64,000 bases of DNA from an uncultured Acidimicrobiales bacterium (GTDB lineage Bacteria > Actinomycetota > Acidimicrobiia > Acidimicrobiales > SZUA-35): contig CALJSB010000018.1 in the NCBI GenBank assembly GCA_937976305.1, positions 1 to 64,000 of the forward strand. The letters run 5' to 3'. Positions within the stretch are counted from its first letter, which is position 1. Each line of letters opens with the position of its first letter. Below the pieces are notes generated by a model, which worked only from the letters and a program-made list of their open reading frames with translations, was not told where the DNA came from and searched no databases. Below, in pieces: positions 16,099 through 24,354 of this stretch. The translations under genes and the position numbers were made by a program.

Positions 16099-18446
16099 GT
16101 ACCGAACCAAACGACTGGCTCATTGGTCAATCTGTACCCCGAGTCGAAGATGATCGGCTCCTGCGTGGGGCTGGTCGTTACACCGACGATCTCCACGTGC
16201 CAGATGCCGCCGAGGTTGCCTTCCTCCGATCCACCGAGGCTCACGCTCGCATCACGTCGATCGACATCTCAGCCGCGCAAGCCATGCCCGGCGTGGTCGC
16301 CGTCTACGACGGGGCGTCGGTCGTTGATCGCATCAAGCCCTTGCTCAACGCCGAGGAACTCCGAGTGCCCCCGGGCATCGCCGATCTCGATCCTGTCAAC
16401 AAGCTTCAGCCGGCCCCGATTCTGGCCACCGACGAAGTCAACTACGTGGGGCAACCCGTGGCGATGGTGGTCGCCGAAACGCGCTACCTCGCCGAGGATG
16501 CGATCGAAGTCATCGATGTCACCTACGAATTGCTCCCGGCAGTGATCGACGTCGAAGCAGCGCAGGCCGAAGACGCTGCGCTTGTGCTTCTTGGCGAAGA
16601 CGACAACATCGGCGTGCATGTCCGCCACGGCAAGGGCGATACCGACGCCGCGCTTGCCTCAGCCGCTGCAGTGATCACCGAGACGTTTTCGACCCAGCGG
16701 TACGTGTGTGCCCCGATCGAGACCCGAGGCCTTGTCGCACAGCAAGATCCGTTTACCGGCAGTTTGACGATTTGGTCGACTACTCAGACTCCCCACCGAG
16801 TCCGCGACCATGTCGCCGAGTCGATTGGTCTGCCGGTCGACGACGTGCGCGTGCAGTCGGTTGATGTCGGTGGCGGTTTTGGGCAGAAGGGCATCCTCGT
16901 TGTTGAGGAACTGCTCGTTCCGTTCGCTGCGCATGATCTCGGCCGGCCTGTTCGATGGATCGCCGACCGCTTCGAGAACCTGACCGCAGACGCTCACGCT
17001 CGTGAGCAGATACACCACATCACCCTTGGGGCTGACGCCGATGGCACGCTTGTTGCGGTCAAGGACCACATCATTGTGAACCTCGGCGCTCGCAACATGG
17101 TTGGCCTTGTGGTGCCCTACAACGCGTTGTGCCATCTCATTGGGCCGTACCAGGTGGCCAATGCGGATCTCGAAGCAACCGGAGTTCTCACAAACACCAC
17201 CTTCACATCGCCATACCGCGGCGCCGGCCGGCCAGAGGCAACGTTCGCCATGGAACGGGCCATGGATCGCCTCGCCGCCGAGCTTGGCATCGAGCCTTCT
17301 GAACTACGCCGTCGCAATCTGATCACTTCAGAACAGATGCCCTATGAGACGGGGCTGCTCGATCGGCGAGGCGTGCCCCAGGAGTACGACTCGGGTGACT
17401 ATCCGGCGATGCTCGACCGAGCCGTCGAGATGATTGATGTTCCGGCCGTGCGGGCCCGCCAGGCTGCTGAACCCGATCGTCGAATAGGTGTCGGATTCGC
17501 CCTCTACCTCGAGATGACGGGACTCGGTCCGTTCGAGGGGGCCAGGGTTGAGGTGATGCCATCTGGACGTGTGCGGCTGTACACCGGAGCACCGTCACAG
17601 GGGCAAGGCCATCGCACGGTGTTCGCCCAGATCTTGGCCGACACGATGGGTGTCGCCTTCGATGACATCGATGTCCTCGCCGGCGACACCGCATCGATTC
17701 CCTATGGTGTCGGCACTATCGCCAGCCGAGCGCTTGTCACTGCAGGCAACGCGACGGCGCAAGCAGGCGAGCTCGTGCGGGAGCGGATTCTTGACGCGGC
17801 AGCTGGTGTGCTCGAGGCCAATGCCGCCGACCTCACGATCGAACAAGGCATCATCTCGGTGACCGGCACGCCGTCGGTTGAGCTGACCTTGGCTGAGTTG
17901 ATTCGATCGGTGCCAAAGCTTGCAGGCGGCTCGGGAAGCGACGGACTCGGCGAGACGTCGTACTTTCAGCCGCCGAACTACGCCACGGCGAGCGGGGCCC
18001 ACGCTGTCACCGTCGAGGTCGACACTGCGACGGGCCGGGTTGAGATCCTCGACTACGTGGTTGTGCACGAAGCCGGCACCATCGTGAATCCCGTGGTCGC
18101 TGACGCTCAGGTGGTCGGTGGTGTGGGGCAGGGCATTGGCGGAATCATGAGCGAACACCTGCGCTACGACGAGAACGGTCAGCCGATTACGTCGACCTTC
18201 TCGGACTACCTCATGCCGATCAGCGAGATGGTGCCTGAGATCAGAATGGACGAGATCGTGTGCCCTAGCCCCACCAATCCGCTCGGGGTCAAAGGCCTAG
18301 GCGAAGGCGGTGCCGTCGGCCCGCCCGCTGCGATCGCCAACGCCGTGGAAGATGCCCTTCGCCCCGAAGGCGTGTCGGTGCGATCCGGACCCCTGACACC
18401 TGGCCGAATTCTCGACATGCTCCGTAGTGCGGCGGTATCGCAATGA
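16095..18446 (+). CDS. Molybdenum hydroxylase catalytic subunit (CoxL-like, form II)
   Basis: 783 residues, molybdopterin-cytosine-dinucleotide-binding catalytic subunit. Visible family blocks are GQSVPRVEDDRLLRGAGRYTDD at the N-terminus, the Mo-binding GGGFGQKG, and GLGEGGAVGPP near the C-terminus with the catalytic Glu. The active-site loop reads PYRGAGRPEA, not the AYRCSFR loop with its Cu-binding Cys of true (form I) CO dehydrogenase. So it is a hydroxylase of an organic substrate, such as an aldehyde or an aromatic or N-heterocyclic ring. Embedded in an aromatic-type catabolic operon. Confidence 0.94.
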   Translation: MSTEPNDWLIGQSVPRVEDDRLLRGAGRYTDDLHVPDAAEVAFLRSTEAHARITSIDISAAQAMPGVVAVYDGASVVDRIKPLLNAEELRVPPGIADLDPVNKLQPAPILATDEVNYVGQPVAMVVAETRYLAEDAIEVIDVTYELLPAVIDVEAAQAEDAALVLLGEDDNIGVHVRHGKGDTDAALASAAAVITETFSTQRYVCAPIETRGLVAQQDPFTGSLTIWSTTQTPHRVRDHVAESIGLPVDDVRVQSVDVGGGFGQKGILVVEELLVPFAAHDLGRPVRWIADRFENLTADAHAREQIHHITLGADADGTLVAVKDHIIVNLGARNMVGLVVPYNALCHLIGPYQVANADLEATGVLTNTTFTSPYRGAGRPEATFAMERAMDRLAAELGIEPSELRRRNLITSEQMPYETGLLDRRGVPQEYDSGDYPAMLDRAVEMIDVPAVRARQAAEPDRRIGVGFALYLEMTGLGPFEGARVEVMPSGRVRLYTGAPSQGQGHRTVFAQILADTMGVAFDDIDVLAGDTASIPYGVGTIASRALVTAGNATAQAGELVRERILDAAAGVLEANAADLTIEQGIISVTGTPSVELTLAELIRSVPKLAGGSGSDGLGETSYFQPPNYATASGAHAVTVEVDTATGRVEILDYVVVHEAGTIVNPVVADAQVVGGVGQGIGGIMSEHLRYDENGQPITSTFSDYLMPISEMVPEIRMDEIVCPSPTNPLGVKGLGEGGAVGPPAAIANAVEDALRPEGVSVRSGPLTPGRILDMLRSAAVSQ

Positions 18447-19423
18447 ACATGATCATGTCGACTGGTCACACGAGCAACGAGCCCCGACTTGGGCGACTTC
18501 AACACGTCGCGCTCACCACGACCACCCCACTCGATGAGGTTGCCGAGTTCTATGCGAACTGGGGACTCACACCGGTCGCTACCGGCGGATCGGGATCGTC
18601 GATCGCCTTTCGAGGCCAGGGATCGCTCAACCACGCCCCCCACCACATCGTTCGTTTCTCAGCTGGCGAACACGTGGGGCTCGGCCACATTGCCTTTGGG
18701 GCTTCGTCTCGAGGTGCGGTCGACGCTCTCCATCAACGATGGTCAGGCTCCGGGGTCCAGATTCGCAGCGAACCGGCGCAGCTCGATGCGCTTGGTGGTG
18801 GTTACGGGTTCGACATGGCCGACCCGGAGGGCAGAGTCCTTCGAGTCGTCACCGAGATGGAAACGGCTGACCCGGTTCCTGCCGGAGCTCCGCTGCCGCT
18901 CGCGATCACCCACGTTGTGCTCAACACGGTTGACATCGACCTGCTCTGCGCGTTCTACGTCAATGTCCTCGGCTTCGCGGTTTCTGACTGGTCTGAACAC
19001 CAGATGGTGTTCCTGCGCAACGGAACTGACCATCACACCATTGCCTTCAATCAGGCGCCGCACGCTTCTGTCAACCACATCGCGTACGAGTTGGGCTCTG
19101 TTGACCACTTCCTTCAATCGGTCGGACGCATGAAGTCGGCTGGCACTGACCCGCTGTGGGGTATCGGTCGGCACGGGCCGGGCAACAATGCGTTTGCCTA
19201 CTACGGCGACCCGGCTGGCTTTGTTCCCGAACTGACGGCCGACGTGCAACAGATCGACGAACCGGGTTGGATTCCGCGAGTTTGGCAGCGCATCCCTTCC
19301 CAGTCCGATCTGTGGCATCTCGCCGGGCCGCCGTCCGCGGCGTTTCGGGCTGCCGGAGCCGGGAGCCCCGATCCGAACTGTCATCCGCCTCGTTGGCCAC
19401 CATCCCCGTCGAACCAACCATGA
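18443..19423 (+). CDS. VOC-family extradiol-type dioxygenase
   Basis: 326 residues with two vicinal-oxygen-chelate domains, the layout of type I extradiol ring-cleavage dioxygenases (BphC-like). In the C-terminal catalytic half, H in ITHVVLNT, H in SVNHIAYELGS and E in AGFVPELT match the 2-His-1-Glu Fe(II) site. The N-terminal half keeps the fold (LQHVALTT) without the metal ligands. A proline-rich C-terminal tail of about 40 residues is unusual. It overlaps the upstream CoxL gene and the downstream hydrolase gene by 4 bp each. Probably opens a catecholic or dihydroxylated heterocyclic ring. Confidence 0.88.
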   Translation: MNMIMSTGHTSNEPRLGRLQHVALTTTTPLDEVAEFYANWGLTPVATGGSGSSIAFRGQGSLNHAPHHIVRFSAGEHVGLGHIAFGASSRGAVDALHQRWSGSGVQIRSEPAQLDALGGGYGFDMADPEGRVLRVVTEMETADPVPAGAPLPLAITHVVLNTVDIDLLCAFYVNVLGFAVSDWSEHQMVFLRNGTDHHTIAFNQAPHASVNHIAYELGSVDHFLQSVGRMKSAGTDPLWGIGRHGPGNNAFAYYGDPAGFVPELTADVQQIDEPGWIPRVWQRIPSQSDLWHLAGPPSAAFRAAGAGSPDPNCHPPRWPPSPSNQP

Positions 19424-20250
19424 CGACAAACCCGGTCGAGCTTCGGCGGATCGGGCCGCTGGCGGTCAGTGAGGCCGGTGCTTCGGTCGTCGCCTCGGCC
19501 GGCCATCCTGTAGTGCTGTTGCACGGCATTGGCTCGTCTCGGGTCGCCTTCGATGCGCAGCTTCGCCACCTGGCGTCCGCTGCCGGTGGGGGGCGTTGGT
19601 GTTTGGCCCCGGATGCTCCCGGCTACGCCGACTCAGACGATGTGCCCGAGATCGACTCGCTCACCGGCTATGTCGATCACGTCGTCGCCATGCTCGATGC
19701 GGTTGGAGCCGAGCAGGCTGATCTCGTCGGCGTTTCGTGGGGTGGGGTGATTGCGGCTCGGCTCGCTGTGACCCACCGAGCCCGGATCCGTCGTCTCGTG
19801 CTGGCCGATACCAGCCGAGGCTCCGGCGTCGACCCCGCGAGAGCTGCCGCCATGCGGCAACGAGGCGAGGCGCTGGCGGGACAGACGACCGAAGCGTTCG
19901 CCGCAGCGAGAGCGCCTCGACTCCTATCGCCTGACGCTTCGCCCGATCTGGTTGTAGCGGTGGCATCGGAAATGGCTGCTGCCATCCGGCTCCCTGGGTA
20001 TGGCCAGGCCGCTGCGGCGATGGCAGACACCGACCACACCGATCTCTTGCCATCGATCGAGATGCCGACACTCGTTGTTGTTGGCCAGGAGGACATCGTG
20101 TGCCCGCCAAGCGAGGCCGAGGTTTTGACGGCCCTGATTCCGAACGCCAGCCTGGTCACTATTCCAAACGCCGGTCATCTCGCGAACCGAGAGCAGCCAG
20201 CGGCGTTCAACAAAGCGGTCGGTGACTTTCTCGCCGCAACTGACGACTGA
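19420..20250 (+). CDS. Alpha/beta hydrolase (meta-cleavage-product hydrolase type)
   Basis: 276 residues from the ATG at 19420, which overlaps the dioxygenase stop (ATGA); the ORF track start at 19156 is upstream shadow. Core motifs: VVLLHGIGSSRVAF, nucleophile elbow GVSWGG, acid in VVGQEDIVCPP and His in IPNAGHLANREQP. Placement directly after an extradiol dioxygenase is the classic position for the hydrolase that splits the ring-fission product (BphD/MhpC-like), which is the favoured role. Confidence 0.88.
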   Translation: MTTNPVELRRIGPLAVSEAGASVVASAGHPVVLLHGIGSSRVAFDAQLRHLASAAGGGRWCLAPDAPGYADSDDVPEIDSLTGYVDHVVAMLDAVGAEQADLVGVSWGGVIAARLAVTHRARIRRLVLADTSRGSGVDPARAAAMRQRGEALAGQTTEAFAAARAPRLLSPDASPDLVVAVASEMAAAIRLPGYGQAAAAMADTDHTDLLPSIEMPTLVVVGQEDIVCPPSEAEVLTALIPNASLVTIPNAGHLANREQPAAFNKAVGDFLAATDD

Positions 20251-20262
20251 CGAGAGGAACCG

Positions 20263-20769
20263 ATGGCAACGCAGGATGAACTCGAGGCTCAGGTTGACTC
20301 CTTCCTGGCCACCAAGGACAGCCGTGAGGAAGATTGGGACACCCTCGCCTGGCAGAAGAAGCCGGGCGAGCAGTTCGGGCGGGCCCAGTTGCGCTACATG
20401 GGATCTGGCGGCACCGGCCGGCACGAGTCAGACGGCAACATCATCCAGGCGGAGAACTTCACGTTCTCCAACATGTTTCTTCCGCCTGGAGGCGAGGGGC
20501 CTGAGCACACCCACCACGATGTCGAAGAAGCGTTCTTCGTGATCGAGGGTGAGGTCGAACTCCGAATCCACGACGTGGAGGACGGTACCAAGTCGGCTGC
20601 TCGTGTTCTGGGCTATCGAGACTTCATGTGCGTGCCCCCTGGCGTACCCCGCAGCTTGAAAAACGTTGGCGAGGGCCACGCCATCTTTTGTGTGATGCTC
20701 GGTGTTGGGAAGCCGCAACTGCCCACCTATCCGGAAACATCGCCGATGTTCGGCGTCACCCGTGATTGA
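20263..20769 (+). CDS. Cupin-domain protein
   Basis: 168 residues with a single cupin barrel. The first motif HTHHDVEEAFFVIEGEVELR supplies His and Glu metal ligands, and the second motif is near PPGVPRSLKNVGEGHAIFCVMLG, where the usual second His is not obvious. The N-terminal 60 residues are charged and helical. A strong GAGAGGAA ribosome site precedes the ATG, 12 bp after the hydrolase. Cupins in catabolic operons act as dioxygenases, isomerases or sensors; which applies here is open. Confidence 0.82.
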   Translation: MATQDELEAQVDSFLATKDSREEDWDTLAWQKKPGEQFGRAQLRYMGSGGTGRHESDGNIIQAENFTFSNMFLPPGGEGPEHTHHDVEEAFFVIEGEVELRIHDVEDGTKSAARVLGYRDFMCVPPGVPRSLKNVGEGHAIFCVMLGVGKPQLPTYPETSPMFGVTRD

Positions 20770-20775
20770 CGACCG

Positions 20776-21537
20776 GTGATCGACGCGCCTGCCCAGACCC
20801 TGTCGGGTCGGACTGTTGTGATCACCGGTGCCGGTCGAGGACTTGGTCGGGCGATGGCCGAGGCGATTGCGGAGGCGGGGGCAGTGGTGCACGCGCTCGA
20901 TGTGGACGGTCCGCGGGTCGAGCGCGCAGCGGCCGAGCTCGCCGACGTCGGTCTGGACGTACGTCCCCATGTGGTGGACGTCGAAGACGAAGCGTCGGTT
21001 GCGGCATTCTTCGGGAAGCTCGAAGCAGCCCCATGGGGTGTCGTGTCCAATGCCGCGATGGCCGATGCGGTTGGTGGAGCCAACTTCTGGGAACTCGATC
21101 GTGCGACGTGGGATCGCCTCATGGGTGTGAATCTGACGGGCACGTGGCTCGTCGCCAAACACGCTGCTCCTTTGATGATCGATGCCGGCGCGGGTCGCAT
21201 CGTCAACCTCGCCTCAGACGCTGCGCTGTATGGAAGCCCCCGGCTGAGCCACTACATCGCGTCGAAGGGCGGTGTGATAGCGCTCACGCGAGCCATGGCT
21301 CGAGAGCTCGGCCCGCACGACATCACGGTCAACGCCGTGGCGCCCGGCATTGTTGTTGGCGAGTCGACGACCGGCGTACCAGCCGACCGGCATCAGCTCT
21401 ACGCCGACAACCGAGCGCTGTCTCGGCCTCAAACCCCTGCCGATGTGGCGGGCGTGGTCCGCTTTCTGTTGACCGACGACGCTGCCTATGTCACCGGAAC
21501 GACCCAAGTGGTCGACGGTGGATTCGTGATGCCATGA
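20776..21537 (+). CDS. SDR-family NAD(P)-dependent oxidoreductase
   Basis: 253-residue classical short-chain dehydrogenase. Cofactor motif TGAGRGLG near residues 17-24, NAA motif SNAAMAD, catalytic Ser in NLASDAALYG and the catalytic Tyr-Lys pair in SHYIASKGG. The C-terminal TQVVDGGFVMP is typical of FabG-like SDRs. GTG start 6 bp after the cupin. Likely oxidises a hydroxyl group of a pathway intermediate, for example a cis-dihydrodiol or 3-hydroxyacyl compound. Confidence 0.92.
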   Translation: MIDAPAQTLSGRTVVITGAGRGLGRAMAEAIAEAGAVVHALDVDGPRVERAAAELADVGLDVRPHVVDVEDEASVAAFFGKLEAAPWGVVSNAAMADAVGGANFWELDRATWDRLMGVNLTGTWLVAKHAAPLMIDAGAGRIVNLASDAALYGSPRLSHYIASKGGVIALTRAMARELGPHDITVNAVAPGIVVGESTTGVPADRHQLYADNRALSRPQTPADVAGVVRFLLTDDAAYVTGTTQVVDGGFVMP

Positions 21538-21562
21538 CGAGAACGATCTGACGAGAGCGCGC

Positions 21563-22369
21563 ATGGACCTTCAACTCCACAATCGGGTCGTCGTGGTCAC
21601 GGGCGGAAGCTCGGGTGTTGGTCGCGCCTTGGTCAAAGACTTGCTCTCGGCCGGGGCTCGCGTCGCTACCTGTGCGCGAGATGTTGATCGGCTGCGCGCA
21701 TCGACCGCCTCGCTGATCGAATCCGATGCCGGTGATGTCGCCGACCGGTTGCTCGCGACCGAATGCGACGTTCGTGACGCAGATGCGGTCTCGTCGTTCA
21801 TCGATGCCACGGTCGACCGGTTCGGTGCCATCGACGGTCTCGTGAACAACGCGGGCCAATCGCTCATGAAACGGTTTGACGAAACCGAAGACGACGAGTG
21901 GCTTGCCGAGTTCGAGTTGAAGTTCTCCGGGGTTTTGAATCCGCTGAAGGCGGCCCGCTCTCACCTTGGTGCAAGCGATGCCGGAGCGGTGGTGAACGTC
22001 AATGCGGTGCTGGCTCGGCAACCCGAGCCTCGTCTTGCTGCAACCAGCGCAGCCCGAGCCGGACTGCTGAACCTCACCAAGACGCTGTCCATCGATCTCG
22101 CGCCGGAAGGCATCAGGGTGAACTCGGTGTTGCTCGGGTTGATCGATACGGGACAGTGGCGCCGGCGCTACGAGCAACGTGCCGACGATGACCACCGCAC
22201 GTGGGAAGAATGGTCGGGCGATCTCGCCGCAGACCGGGGCATAACGCTCGGGCGACTCGGTGTCGCGACCGAAGTGTCGTTCATCGCCGCAATGTTGGTG
22301 TCGCCCAAGGCGTCGTACGTGACTGGCACCTCGATCGATGTCGCCGGCGGAGTTGGTCGGTATGTCTGA
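21563..22369 (+). CDS. SDR-fold protein lacking the catalytic Tyr-Lys
   Basis: 268 residues of the SDR fold: cofactor motif TGGSSGVG, NNAG motif VNNAGQS and a C-terminal YVTGTSIDVAGGVG. The active-site segment reads VNVNAVLARQPEPRLAATSA: Leu and Ser occupy the expected Tyr and Lys positions of YxxxK. Such divergent SDRs keep the fold but may use another mechanism or act as a binding partner. It overlaps the ThDP-enzyme gene by 8 bp, so the two are translationally coupled and may work together. Confidence 0.85.
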   Translation: MDLQLHNRVVVVTGGSSGVGRALVKDLLSAGARVATCARDVDRLRASTASLIESDAGDVADRLLATECDVRDADAVSSFIDATVDRFGAIDGLVNNAGQSLMKRFDETEDDEWLAEFELKFSGVLNPLKAARSHLGASDAGAVVNVNAVLARQPEPRLAATSAARAGLLNLTKTLSIDLAPEGIRVNSVLLGLIDTGQWRRRYEQRADDDHRTWEEWSGDLAADRGITLGRLGVATEVSFIAAMLVSPKASYVTGTSIDVAGGVGRYV

Positions 22370-24029
22370 AGGTGCAACGTCGGCCGCCCCGAGGGCTCTC
22401 TGTGAGATCGCAGCGGCCCATCATGTCGCGTCGGCGTTCGGGATCGTCAGCGTGCACAACCAGCCGCTGGTTGATGCGCTCGCGGCTGTTGGCCGCTACA
22501 CGGCGGTCCGGCACGAGGCGACGGCGGTCAACGCCGCCGATGGCTACAGCAGGGTTGCTGACACGCTTGGAGTCGCGGTGACGAGCACCGGGACAGGAGC
22601 GGGAAACGCCGCCGGATCGCTTGTTGAGGCGCTGACGGCCGGAAGCCGCGTGCTCCACGTCACCGGCAACATTGACTCGGTCTACCTCGGCCAAGGGCGC
22701 GGCGTCATCCACGAGACGAAGTCGCAGGATCGCATGCTCGATGCGGTGTCAAAGGCGCAACACACCATCACAAAGCCAGACCAGATCCACCGCGTGCTCC
22801 ATCGAGCTGTTGCCGAGACCCTCACTGCCCCAACCGGACCGGTGAGCGTTGAGATCCCCATCGATCTTCAGTACGCCCCTGACACCGAGCGGGTCCGATC
22901 GGAGCAGGTCGAGAGTTTCGATTCTGAGGCCGGGTCCGGAGACAGCGAACGGTCGGCAGCGGCAATCGTCGGCGACTTGGATCATGCGATCGCCCTGCTC
23001 GATGAAGCCAAACGGCCGGTGGTGTGGGCCGGAGGGGGAGCCGTGCACGCTCGAGAAGCGGTGGCCTCGTTTTGCCGTCGGTTCTCTCTCCCGCTGGTCA
23101 CAAGCAATGCGGGCCGAGGCATCATCCCCGAGGGGGACCCACTGGTGATCGGCAACTTCGCGGCACGTCCCGGTGGACAGGCCTTTCTTGACCAAGCCGA
23201 TCTCTTGCTATCGATCGGCACCCACTTCCGATCGAATGAGACGCGGCACTACAAACTCCGGCTTCCGTCGAAACACATCCAGATCGATGTTGATCCCGCC
23301 GCTCTTGGCCGTGCATACCCGGTCGATGTCGGTCTGGTGGCCATGGCCGACCAGGCGATCGCGGCAATGAGCGATCGGCTCATCGAACGCGACCGATCTG
23401 ACTGGTTGACCGTCGCCCGCGACACTGCCTTGGACGTGCGCCAGCAGCTCGAAGCCGACATCGGTCCCTACGCTGAGTTGTGCCGCTCGATGCGATCGGT
23501 GCTGCCGCCACAGTCACCACTGGTGCGAGACGTGACCATCCCCGCTTCAGCGTGGGGTAATCGGCTGCTCTCAGTTTTGGACCCGACGACCAACGTGAAT
23601 GCCCGAGGTGGCGGAATTGGTCAGGGTCTCGGCATGGCCATCGGCGCCGCCGCCGCGCGCCCAGACGTACCAACAGCGCTGATGGTTGGGGACGGAGGAC
23701 TCGCAGTCCATCTGGGCGAGTTCGCCACGCTGGCTCAAGAGCAATCGCCGGTGATTGTGCTGGTCTTCAACGACGGTGGCTACGGAGTTCTACGGAACCT
23801 TCAAGATGCCCACGTCGGCCGTCGCAGCGGCGTTGATTTGTTCACCCCAGACTTTGCAGCCCTGGCCTCAGCCTTCTCGATGCCGCACCGTCGGCTTGAT
23901 TCGCCAGACAACGCCCGTGCGATCCTCGAGCACGCGATCGCGGACGGCGGCCCAACAGTCGTCGAGGTCGATTGCAACGCGTTCGGTCCGATGCCCGTGC
24001 CCTTTGTGCCCCCGGTTCCCGTGCCATGA
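22362..24029 (+). CDS. Thiamine-diphosphate-dependent enzyme (acetolactate synthase/benzoylformate decarboxylase type)
   Basis: 555 residues from the ATG at 22362 (8-bp overlap with the SDR). Three-domain ThDP enzyme: PYR domain with the catalytic Glu E52 in RHEATAVNAADGYSR, central domain around residues 205-330, and PP domain with the metal-diphosphate motif MVGDGGLAVHLGEFATLA followed by NDGGYG. Chemistry would be 2-keto-acid decarboxylation or carboligation. In this cluster it may process an alpha-keto acid made after ring cleavage. The exact substrate class is not readable. Confidence 0.9.
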   Translation: MSEGATSAAPRALCEIAAAHHVASAFGIVSVHNQPLVDALAAVGRYTAVRHEATAVNAADGYSRVADTLGVAVTSTGTGAGNAAGSLVEALTAGSRVLHVTGNIDSVYLGQGRGVIHETKSQDRMLDAVSKAQHTITKPDQIHRVLHRAVAETLTAPTGPVSVEIPIDLQYAPDTERVRSEQVESFDSEAGSGDSERSAAAIVGDLDHAIALLDEAKRPVVWAGGGAVHAREAVASFCRRFSLPLVTSNAGRGIIPEGDPLVIGNFAARPGGQAFLDQADLLLSIGTHFRSNETRHYKLRLPSKHIQIDVDPAALGRAYPVDVGLVAMADQAIAAMSDRLIERDRSDWLTVARDTALDVRQQLEADIGPYAELCRSMRSVLPPQSPLVRDVTIPASAWGNRLLSVLDPTTNVNARGGGIGQGLGMAIGAAAARPDVPTALMVGDGGLAVHLGEFATLAQEQSPVIVLVFNDGGYGVLRNLQDAHVGRRSGVDLFTPDFAALASAFSMPHRRLDSPDNARAILEHAIADGGPTVVEVDCNAFGPMPVPFVPPVPVP

Positions 24030-24108
24030 ACCGGCCGTTTCTACATCCCAGCCACACACCCGCAGGCGCAGCGGCGCCCCTGAGCCTGCATGTCCAGAGG
24101 AGATCTCC

Positions 24109-24354
24109 GTGACGACCACACCTATCCAGGGTGGGACAGATGTCCCGTATCTCGAGCCGAATCAGAGTCGCTCGGCCCCGCCGACTGAATTCGAAAACCA
24201 GCTCGGTGACACCATCGAGTCGGCCTATGCCGCTGGCGTCCACGAGCTGGAAGGCGTCGTCGATCGGTTGAACGCCGATGGACCACCTCCACCTGACGGC
24301 GACATCTGGACAGCCGAGCGGTTCAGGCTTCTGATGGTGGAGCTGGGCCGATGA
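24109..24354 (+). CDS. Small recombinase-like helix-turn-helix accessory protein
   Basis: 81 residues from a GTG with GAGGAGA 6-11 nt upstream; the ORF track's 199-residue version is an upstream extension within the ThDP gene. The protein begins MTTTPIQGG, has a conserved-looking PYLEPNQSRSAPPTEFE, and its second half (helix GVHELEGVVDRLNADG, then PPDGDIWTAERFRLLMVELG) resembles the short 'recombinase-like HTH' domain that serine recombinases use. I recall similar tiny genes beside Rieske oxygenases. It overlaps the Rieske gene by 4 bp. Role unknown; a subunit, chaperone or regulator of the oxygenase are options. Confidence 0.72.
   Translation: MTTTPIQGGTDVPYLEPNQSRSAPPTEFENQLGDTIESAYAAGVHELEGVVDRLNADGPPPPDGDIWTAERFRLLMVELGR

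Noticed and set aside
14651-18446. Aerobic CO dehydrogenase
   Set aside because: The large subunit has YRGAGR instead of the AYRCSFR loop with its Cu-binding Cys, so CO oxidation is not supported.
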